Shown piece after piece: positions 1-5,116 of a stretch of 5,116 bases of DNA (position 1 is its first letter; every line of letters starts with the position of its first letter). The notes below the pieces were generated by a model. It worked only from the letters and a program-made list of their open reading frames with translations. It had not been told where the DNA came from and did not search any database. The position numbers and the translations under genes were made by a program. Source of the stretch: Nitrospirae bacterium GWC2_56_14 (lineage in GTDB: Bacteria; Nitrospirota; UBA9217); contig MHDY01000123.1 in NCBI GenBank assembly GCA_001803705.1, positions 1-5,116 of the forward strand, read 5' to 3'.

Positions 1-2082
1 CATGGACAAATCGGCAGTATCCCCCGCTGCAACGAGCGCAGATAGCTGACCTGTCCTGCCGGTCGGAACATCGGAGGCATCCCGTTCCTCTACCGAAAGA
101 GTAAATTTGCCGGCGGTTACCAACGGGAAGGTGAAGCGTCCGGTGTCGTCGGTGCGGGCATCGAGCGACTGGATGCCCTGTGGGATCGCTTCGCATGTCT
201 GCTCCGAGTCGAGCATGTCGAGGTCGATGGTTATCGTGTTACCGCTCTGGCTGATGGCGGCCATCGGATCGGTGTCGGTGCAGATGGTCTTGAATTCGTC
301 GGACTTGAAGTTGACGACTGCGTTTTTCACCGGTGTCACACCGTCAGGACCATAGACCATGCCGGTCACGACGCTGGTGGCGGAGAGCCTCATGTTGACT
401 TCTTTCGTCTCTCCGTTAGTGAGAAGCTCTCCCGCAAACGTGACGGGATCGGGGCTGAACGCACCGGCTGCAGTGATGACGAATGGACCGACAAAAACAT
501 CCTCGAAAGCGAATGTGTTATTTTCAATAGTGGTATCGATGATCTTCAGGTGTGAAGTGTGCTCGAAACCGAGGCCGATTATCTTCGATCCGCTCTGGGC
601 TGCGACGACCCGAAGGGCCGACACGGACACCTTCCCGGCCAGGGGGGTATTACCGTTGTCGTTCCAGATGCCGCCCGTTATCCTGCCGCGTCCTTTGAAG
701 GCCACGTCCGCCCGCACCTTCTGACCGGCGAAACGCATCGACACCTTAGCCACGTTGCCGTCCGACAGGTCGGGGCGGAACGCAGAAACGGTGTAGTCAC
801 TCGTGCTGATGGGCACATTGGGGAAGTTGTACGCCCCGCTGGCGTTGGTCTTGCCGCTCGCGATGCCGCACATTCCATCATCGCACGAGGCGAGCAGGTA
901 GACGTCGAGATCGGTCACGGGGTTATCCAGAGCATCGACGACAGTGCCGAAGATCCCACCCTGCGCTTCGAGCACGATGGTAGCGCCGTATTCCACACCG
1001 GGGGTGGAAACATCCACCACCGCCTGCCCCTTGGCGCCGAGCGCCTGGGAAACGGCCACAATGGTCCGTTGTCCGACGGGAACATCCGTCAGGGTAAACA
1101 GGCCATTTGCGTCGGTTTTGGTGAGAGACACGCCGCCACCCACCTCGGCATCGACAACCGGAGTACCGAGGGGATCTTTGACGATCCCCGTGATCGTGCC
1201 GAAGCCACCGGAAAGGAGGATGTTAAGCTGGGCCGTCTGGTCGGGGGGAATGATCATCCGCGCCGTCCCCTCCTGATATGTTGCCTGATCGAACGAGGAG
1301 ACGCGGTAATCTCCCGCCGGAACCTCCGGCATCGCATATTTTCCCGTGCTGTCCGTAGTGGCGGCGGCAACCGCACATTCGGGCGGCGCAGGGTCGCCGG
1401 GGCACCGAACCCCTTCCTGGCTGTTGTGCTGATAAAAGGCGTAGACCGGCAGCCCGGACGCAGGAGTGGCGCCGTCGTAGCGGAGGATATGCCCTTCGAC
1501 TGCGGCGTATTTCACGGTCACCTTGCGAACCGCCTCCGAGTAAAGCACAAGCGTCATCTCTACCGCCGAACCGGACTGTCCGATGTAAGAACTTTGGACC
1601 ACGCGCGAATTGGTCGGCACGTGCACCGCCTCGACGAGAATGTTGCCGACCGGAATCCGTGGAATAATGAACGTGCCGGTCGCGTCGGTGGTGTAGCCGT
1701 ACTGGCTGCTGTCGGTGAGGCTCGTGACCCGGATTTTGGCGTCCTTGAGCGGTGTCGCGCCGTCTTCGCCGACGACCTTTCCTTTCAAAATGCCGCGGCC
1801 GAGCATGACGATATTCACGTTGAGCCGTTGTCCGTTGCGCGCTGGGGTGAAGGAGATTTCCCGGAATTCCTCCGTCGACGGATCTATAGCGATGATTTTG
1901 TTCGTGCCGCGCAGCACGTAGTCCCACGAGTACGTCGCCCCCACGCCGGTAAACTTGTCGCTGATCCCGTACCAGATCGGCATGCAGCCGTCCTGGGTCA
2001 GCACCTCGATCTGCTTGAACAGCCGGACCTCAGCCCCTTCCAGCGGATTGCCGTCAGGCTGAAGAACGGTCCCCGACACAAC
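1..2082 (-). repeat. Array of at least seven tandem carboxypeptidase-regulatory-like (CarboxypepD_reg) domains, residues 953-1646
   Basis: Seven units begin at a conserved Gly in 'hxGxV...DGxPlxxAxVxl': G956, G1053, G1149, G1251, G1331, G1422 and G1526, spaced about 80-104 residues apart. Most units also carry the second hallmark, [TK]TDxxGxFxxxxVPxG: residues 1083-1098, 1194-1209, 1274-1289, 1363-1376 and 1595-1610. Units 1 and 6 lack the TDxxG turn and are degenerate. Each unit ends in a linking strand such as QTAQLNILLSG or VEYGATIVLEA. Divergence is high and there is no long nucleotide-level repetition, so this is an old array. The last residues (LVAAGDTADLSM) are the linking strand of unit 7, which suggests that another unit follows beyond the left edge. 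These transthyretin-like folds are normally structural spacers or surface binding units. Confidence 0.8.
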
Positions 2083-4938
2083 GGCGGCAGGGTCCGTGAT
2101 CGTCGCCTCGATCGGTACCACGAGTCCGCTGATTGTCTGCCCTTTGCGGTCTGCGATGCCGTCGAAGGTTATCGAGCGCGGCACGAATGGACCAATCGGA
2201 TCGCGAAGCGCGAGAAAAGCGGTTCTCCGGTCGGCCTGGAGCGAAACACCTACCACTTGGTTGCCGTCCAGGGAGTAATTGGTAATGAGACTGCGGCTTA
2301 CTTTGTCTTGGACGGAAGCGGAGGTGACCTCTTCACTGAACAGAGCCGCGACGATCCGACCGAAGCGCCAGGTACCGCAGTAATTGCTGATCATGTCGGC
2401 ATCCGCCTGCTGGACGACTCCGATGATCGACGGTGGCGGATCGATGACGGTCTGACGTCCTGTAGCCGCTTTCGGCGTTCCGTTGGCGGAAATGCCGCCG
2501 GCGACGAGTTCGACCGTAAAGCTTTGCGGCGACCCGGCGGGAAGGTCGATCACCGGCAGGTCGTCGATGGTTATCCCCGAGAACGAAAGCTGCTGCAATG
2601 TGCCTTCGGCGTCAGGTGCGACAACCGACAGGGAAAAGGTCGCACCCGGTTGAGCGTCGGCAGCCCTGGTGAGGCGGATGCGATGATTTCCGGCAGCCGG
2701 AACGGAGACGACTGCCATCTCGCCCCGGACCGCGCCGGCGTCCTTGATAACAAGATAGTCGCTGAAAGGTATCGCCTTGGTAATTTTCCCTTTGGCCCCG
2801 ATTTCCCCGAGCACCCGCCCCTGGGGATCGACCAGCGACATGGTGACCGGCGGTGTGGAACCGCCGCCATCGAGCACAACCGAGAGGTGCGCCGGACGAT
2901 AGGACATCTTTTGGGAGAAGTCATTCTGAAATGCGCTGCCGCCATTCGCTACGAAACTGTCCTTCGCCAGTGCAGCCACTGCATCCGCCAGAATGTCGCC
3001 TCGCACGGAACGCCGGCGCAGGTCGTCGAAACCGGTGAAGTCATTCTCTTCGAACTGCCGCTCCTCCGCCTTCGGGTACGTCTCGGAGAGGCGGGGGAAC
3101 CCACTTCCCATGAAATCCATGAGCAGATGCAGCGCCGTGTCCGGCAGCGGCTCGTGCAGGGAATGCCGGAAGCCGGCTTGGGCAACTTCGATGCCACGCG
3201 TCCAGACAATCTTCCGCCCGAACCTGATGACATCTCTCGGCAATGCAGCCGCCGGCGCGGTCGCCGTGGCGTATGCCTTACCCAAAAGCCCGAGCGCTGC
3301 GTCGCGGAGAGACTTCGGCAACGACCGCGCCTCTTTCGGCAGCACGAGCGAGTCGGGGGAGAGCGGAATGCCGAGCTCGCCGACCACCGATTTCAGCTGG
3401 AACCGGCCGGCTATCTGCTCGTCGGAATCGAGCGTCGCGGCAAAGACCTTTCCGCCTACTTTCGAGCGGAGGTCGAAGCTGACGGTGCCCGAATCGCCGG
3501 GAAGGATCGTCTCGATCTCTTTGCTCGACTGGGTCGGATCGACAAGGTCCGCACCGCCGAGATGTTGTTGATGAAGGTTAATGCTGACGAAATTGGCCGG
3601 TGATTCGGAAGTGTTCGTTACCGTCACGTCGAGTGAATACTCCTCCCCGGCAACGACGATATCGGGATGCGTAAAGGTGAGGGTGAAGGTCGGGTTCCTG
3701 ACGAGCACCACGCCGGCGGCGCGGCCCCGGACGGGGACCGGGCCGACAGGGAGGCCGGGCAGCATCCCGGAAATTTCCATCTCGACCGTATGGCTCCCCT
3801 CGCGACGCCCCTCGACGAGGTACTCCGCATTGGCCGATTCACCCGGAGCAACGGAAGCGAGGTCGTCGTCCGTGCCGAGTTTGCCGTCCGGCCCCGGCTG
3901 GACAACCGCCACGATGCGAGGTGACTCCCCCCCGTCCTTCATCGCCATCCGGAGCGGGTCGTCGCCGCTTCCCGTCACATTGTCCTTTCCGGGGGGGAGG
4001 ACAATCTCCGCCCGCAGGTCCTTCACGACGAGGTTGGAACCGTCGGGAGCGACGTTCCCGACCATGAGCATGACACTGAAATACTGGTTAAGAAAACCGA
4101 TATCCCCCGGAATGACGACCACACCGGGTATCGGCGGCACAATGAAATTGCTTCCCTTGAAATCCACCGGTTTGAGGCTGAAGCCGGTGACGCTCAGGTT
4201 GGGAATTTTCGTCTGGGCAAGCCTGAGACTGTCGGGAATGATCGTCCTTACATCCTTGAGTTGCGGTTGCGCGAGCGAACCGATATTGACTGTCGAAGCG
4301 CTGACATCTTCGGCTCCGGCAAGCGTCGGGAGAAGGACAGGCATATCGAGTTTGATTTCCTTCCCCGGCTCCACAGCAAAAGCTGCGGTGAAGTTATACG
4401 CCTGGAAGTTCGAGTTATCGAATACGATCCCTTTTTCGCGAATCTCTGCCGCTGTCAGGGGACGGGCCGTGACCTGTGTGATGAGGAGCTTCTCGATGAT
4501 CTCGATCGTGACGCTTTCCGGGTCGCCGCGCAGCAGCACCTCCCCGCCCGATTCGAGGCGGATGTTGTCGAGAATATAGGTGCCGGGGGTAACGAGGGGC
4601 GGAATGTTGAATGGCGTATTTGCCTGCACCGCGAGATCAAGAGGCCTTTCGAGGCCGGGCCCGCGAAGGGTCCCCTTGACCGTTGTGTCGGGAGGCAGCG
4701 GCGGAACGGCGCCGTCCGGCATGTTGGGCGTCTGGAGATAGGTGGAAACGATGGTCGCAATATTCTTCGGCACCGTCTGCTTAGCCGGCTCGACCTTCAG
4801 CCCCATGCCGTAGAGAATGATGTCTTCCCTGGCGAGGAAGCGTCCCTCGAAGGCACTCGCCTCGATCGGCGCAATCATCAGCAGTAACGTCAATGCGGAG
4901 CTAAAAATTGAAAGCATTTTGACCATGCGGTTGCTCAT
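1..4938 (-). CDS. Giant secreted multidomain protein with CARDB-like, SbsA Ig-like and tandem carboxypeptidase-regulatory-like domains (3' end outside window)
   Basis: One open frame of 1646 codons runs without a stop from ATG at 4938 to base 1 and continues past the left edge. Residues 1-29 look like a Sec signal peptide (R4 and K7, then a hydrophobic stretch, then ASA before F30). The mature part is nearly all predicted beta. In order: an unassigned module (about 30-410); a CARDB/NEW3-like Ig domain (415-505); a helical insert (535-665); a further beta region (680-830); a SbsA/Big_5-type Ig domain (836-947); and seven carboxypeptidase-regulatory-like repeats (953-1646). No protease, glycosidase or other catalytic motif is recognised. 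A surface structural or adhesive role is inferred from architecture only. The ATG is chosen because it follows a good ribosome binding site and directly opens the signal peptide. An in-frame TAG at 4969-4971 blocks any longer start; M5 and M8 are weaker alternatives. It is probably co-transcribed with the gene ending at 4984. The frame is very likely real; its exact function is unknown. Confidence 0.93.
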   Translation of the reverse strand, partial: MSNRMVKMLSIFSSALTLLLMIAPIEASAFEGRFLAREDIILYGMGLKVEPAKQTVPKNIATIVSTYLQTPNMPDGAVPPLPPDTTVKGTLRGPGLERPLDLAVQANTPFNIPPLVTPGTYILDNIRLESGGEVLLRGDPESVTIEIIEKLLITQVTARPLTAAEIREKGIVFDNSNFQAYNFTAAFAVEPGKEIKLDMPVLLPTLAGAEDVSASTVNIGSLAQPQLKDVRTIIPDSLRLAQTKIPNLSVTGFSLKPVDFKGSNFIVPPIPGVVVIPGDIGFLNQYFSVMLMVGNVAPDGSNLVVKDLRAEIVLPPGKDNVTGSGDDPLRMAMKDGGESPRIVAVVQPGPDGKLGTDDDLASVAPGESANAEYLVEGRREGSHTVEMEISGMLPGLPVGPVPVRGRAAGVVLVRNPTFTLTFTHPDIVVAGEEYSLDVTVTNTSESPANFVSINLHQQHLGGADLVDPTQSSKEIETILPGDSGTVSFDLRSKVGGKVFAATLDSDEQIAGRFQLKSVVGELGIPLSPDSLVLPKEARSLPKSLRDAALGLLGKAYATATAPAAALPRDVIRFGRKIVWTRGIEVAQAGFRHSLHEPLPDTALHLLMDFMGSGFPRLSETYPKAEERQFEENDFTGFDDLRRRSVRGDILADAVAALAKDSFVANGGSAFQNDFSQKMSYRPAHLSVVLDGGGSTPPVTMSLVDPQGRVLGEIGAKGKITKAIPFSDYLVIKDAGAVRGEMAVVSVPAAGNHRIRLTRAADAQPGATFSLSVVAPDAEGTLQQLSFSGITIDDLPVIDLPAGSPQSFTVELVAGGISANGTPKAATGRQTVIDPPPSIIGVVQQADADMISNYCGTWRFGRIVAALFSEEVTSASVQDKVSRSLITNYSLDGNQVVGVSLQADRRTAFLALRDPIGPFVPRSITFDGIADRKGQTISGLVVPIEATITDPAAVVSGTVLQPDGNPLEGAEVRLFKQIEVLTQDGCMPIWYGISDKFTGVGATYSWDYVLRGTNKIIAIDPSTEEFREISFTPARNGQRLNVNIVMLGRGILKGKVVGEDGATPLKDAKIRVTSLTDSSQYGYTTDATGTFIIPRIPVGNILVEAVHVPTNSRVVQSSYIGQSGSAVEMTLVLYSEAVRKVTVKYAAVEGHILRYDGATPASGLPVYAFYQHNSQEGVRCPGDPAPPECAVAAATTDSTGKYAMPEVPAGDYRVSSFDQATYQEGTARMIIPPDQTAQLNILLSGGFGTITGIVKDPLGTPVVDAEVGGGVSLTKTDANGLFTLTDVPVGQRTIVAVSQALGAKGQAVVDVSTPGVEYGATIVLEAQGGIFGTVVDALDNPVTDLDVYLLASCDDGMCGIASGKTNASGAYNFPNVPISTSDYTVSAFRPDLSDGNVAKVSMRFAGQKVRADVAFKGRGRITGGIWNDNGNTPLAGKVSVSALRVVAAQSGSKIIGLGFEHTSHLKIIDTTIENNTFAFEDVFVGPFVITAAGAFSPDPVTFAGELLTNGETKEVNMRLSATSVVTGMVYGPDGVTPVKNAVVNFKSDEFKTICTDTDPMAAISQSGNTITIDLDMLDSEQTCEAIPQGIQSLDARTDDTGRFTFPLVTAGKFTLSVEERDASDVPTGRTGQLSALVAAGDTADLSM
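2098..2433 (-). other. SbsA-type bacterial Ig-like domain (residues about 836-947)
   Basis: The order of elements fits the SbsA Ig-like/Big_5 pattern: PSIIGVVQ, then RIVAALFSEEVTSASVQDK (861-879), then ITNYSL (885-890), then VVGVSLQADRRTAFLAL (895-911), then a final strand PRSITFDGIADRKGQTI (920-936). This matches the family pattern 'vvvtFsepvdpasv...nYsl...v.sv.l..dgrtvtltl...y.ltv.gi.D..Gn'. A less usual segment, MISNYCGTWRFG (849-860), sits between the first two strands and carries the first cysteine of the protein. Confidence 0.6.
2944..3336 (-). other. Predicted alpha-helical insert (residues about 535-665)
   Basis: Unlike the rest of the protein, this part is rich in Ala, Leu, Arg, Glu and Asp with helix-like periodicity: SLPKSLRDAALGLLGKAYAT (539-558), RGIEVAQAGFRHSL (581-594), DTALHLLMDFMG (600-611) and DDLRRRSVRGDILADAVAALAKD (638-660). 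No transmembrane segment is apparent. No named family is recognised. It separates the CARDB-like domain from the next beta region. Confidence 0.5.
3424..3696 (-). other. CARDB/NEW3-like Ig-fold domain (residues about 415-505)
   Basis: Residues 415-452 (PTFTLTFTHPDIVVAGEEY, then SLDVTVTNTSESPANFVSI) have the typical opening of CARDB or NEW3-type domains: a strand, a V-x-x-GEEY turn, and then a strand with VTVTNTS. Further strands run to about 505, including TILPGDSGTVSFDLRSKVGG, which matches the 'L.PG.s.tv.f.l' strand of that class. Such domains act as adhesive or spacer units in exported proteins. The class assignment is by eye and could equally be a DUF11-like Ig domain. Confidence 0.55.
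3709..4851 (-). other. Unassigned beta-rich N-terminal module (residues 30-410)
   Basis: This stretch follows the signal peptide and reads as alternating hydrophobic strands with Pro/Gly turns, for example PGTYILDNIRLESGG (118-132) and AVEPGKEIKLDMPVLLPT (188-205). I do not recognise a named domain. It has no cysteine and no long hydrophobic helix. Residues 269-410 resemble another one or two beta-sandwich units, ending near VPVRGRAAGVVLVRNP. An Asp-rich loop, GPDGKLGTDDD, lies at residues 349-359. It may be a family-specific N-terminal domain for surface assembly, but this is inference. Confidence 0.45.
4852..4938 (-). other. Predicted Sec signal peptide (residues 1-29 of the giant protein)
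   Basis: There is a basic n-region (R4, K7), a hydrophobic core from about L9 to A23, and a polar stretch ending in A27-S28-A29, an AxA-type site for signal peptidase I. There is no cysteine at or near the site, so it is not a lipoprotein signal. Export across the inner membrane is expected. Confidence 0.85.
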
Positions 4939-4983
4939 ATCAGCCACCTTTTGCCTGAAGTATCCAAACTACGATAAATTCTG
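4939..4983 (-). other. Short intergenic gap between two co-directional genes
   Basis: The 45 bases between the upstream TAG and the ATG are more A+T-rich than the flanking genes. They contain a second in-frame TAG at 4969-4971 and the ribosome binding site. There is no hairpin plus T-tract and no convincing -35/-10 pair, so the simplest reading is an intra-operon spacer. That conclusion is inference. Confidence 0.6.
4944..4952 (-). promoter_or_regulatory. Ribosome binding site of the giant protein gene
   Basis: On the minus strand AAAAGGTGG is followed by five bases (CTGAT) and then ATG at 4938. The AAGGTGG core is a good match to the anti-Shine-Dalgarno sequence at normal spacing. It decides the start in favour of M1 over M5, M8 and a GTG that lies inside the site itself. 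Confidence 0.75.
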
Positions 4984-5116
4984 CTACTTGTCTGCCGGCA
5001 GCGGTACCGGAGACACCGGCTGTACCGTCACGTTCACCAGCTTCGGCATGCTCGATGCGTATTGTGCGTCTGTGACAATCAGCGAAAACGTAAGAACCGT
5101 CTCCTGTTCCACATAG
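4984..5116 (-). CDS. C-terminal end of an upstream Ig-like/cadherin-like repeat protein (5' part outside window)
   Basis: Only the last 43 codons and a TAG stop are present; the first complete codon starts at 5115. The translation contains TVLTFSLIVTDAQ followed by KLVNVTVQPV. This is the final two-strand pattern of PKD/cadherin/K319L-like Ig-fold repeats, whose usual form is LTFxLxVTDxxG...TVTVTV. A short tail rich in Pro and Val (PVSPVPLPADK) ends the protein. Neither a hydrophobic anchor, an LPxTG motif nor a PEP-CTERM signal is visible in these last residues, so any anchoring would have to lie elsewhere. The gene lies 45 bases upstream of the giant secreted protein, on the same strand and in the same frame, and suggests a pair of exported Ig-fold proteins. 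Alternative frames here read as unstructured Arg/Gly-rich sequence or stop early, which supports this frame. The overall identity of the protein cannot be told from this fragment. Confidence 0.72.
   Translation of the reverse strand, partial: YVEQETVLTFSLIVTDAQYASSMPKLVNVTVQPVSPVPLPADK

Noticed and set aside
1223..1927. Minus-strand frame of 234 codons as a gene
   Set aside because: It is nested inside the giant gene on the same strand in another frame. Its translation is Arg/His-rich with no domain pattern, while the giant frame shows canonical repeats over the same bases.
559..3603. Plus-strand frame of 1014 codons as a real gene
   Set aside because: It lies wholly antisense to a frame with a signal peptide, a good ribosome binding site and clear domain patterns. 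Its own translation has no recognisable domain, and its openness is explained by the absence of TTA, CTA and TCA codons on the other strand.
3581..4579. Plus-strand frame of 332 codons as a gene
   Set aside because: The translation is Ser/Thr/Pro/Arg-rich low-complexity sequence typical of an out-of-register antisense frame, and it overlaps the signal-bearing minus-strand gene completely.
4969..4986. Amber read-through or a broken single gene joining the two minus-strand frames
   Set aside because: Two TAG codons, an A+T-rich gap, a ribosome binding site and a signal peptide directly after it all fit two separate genes better than read-through or a recent nonsense mutation.
5002..5027. Inverted repeat (CGGTA-CCGG, 5-base loop, CCGG, 3-base bulge, TACCG) as a terminator
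   Set aside because: It lies inside the upstream coding region before its stop codon and is not followed by a T-tract on the transcribed strand. It may be chance in GC-rich sequence.
1..5116. tRNA, rRNA, CRISPR array, insertion sequence or phage attachment site
   Set aside because: No clover-leaf pattern, regularly spaced direct repeats, terminal inverted repeats or transposase motifs were seen. Nearly every base is accounted for by the two minus-strand genes.

Overview
The window is almost entirely coding on the minus strand. It holds two consecutive reading frames, both running right to left and both cut by the window edges. The high G+C content, the strong avoidance of TTA, CTA and TCA codons, an Sec-type signal peptide without a lipobox, and the style of the domains suggest a GC-rich bacterium. 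A Geobacter/Desulfuromonas-like deltaproteobacterium is my best guess, but this is inference from general character and no marker gene is present.

Right edge, 4984-5116 (minus): the last 43 codons of an upstream gene. They end in a beta-strand pattern typical of cadherin/PKD/K319L-like Ig-fold repeats, followed by a Pro-rich tail and a TAG stop. A 45-base gap (4939-4983) follows, containing a good ribosome binding site and no recognisable terminator or promoter. The two genes are therefore probably co-transcribed.

From 4938 to 1 (minus): one uninterrupted frame of 1646 codons whose 3' end lies beyond the left edge. It encodes a giant exported modular protein. In order it has: a signal peptide (residues 1-29); a long unassigned beta-rich N-terminal module (about 30-410) carrying an Asp-rich, possibly calcium-binding loop; a CARDB/NEW3-like Ig domain (about 415-505); a predicted helical insert (about 535-665); another beta region (about 680-830); a SbsA-type bacterial Ig-like domain (about 836-947); and at least seven tandem carboxypeptidase-regulatory-like (CarboxypepD_reg, transthyretin-like fold) domains (about 953-1646). 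No catalytic motif is recognisable. It looks like a cell-surface or secreted structural or adhesive protein, a string of beta-sandwich beads, next to another protein of the same general kind.

Several long plus-strand frames, the largest of 1014 codons at 559-3603, are antisense shadows of this gene and are not annotated. No RNA gene, mobile element, CRISPR array or long nucleotide repeat was seen. The points most worth a second look are the placement of all eight cysteines in the second half of the protein, mainly as pairs in the same loop of alternate repeats, and the unassigned N-terminal and helical modules.
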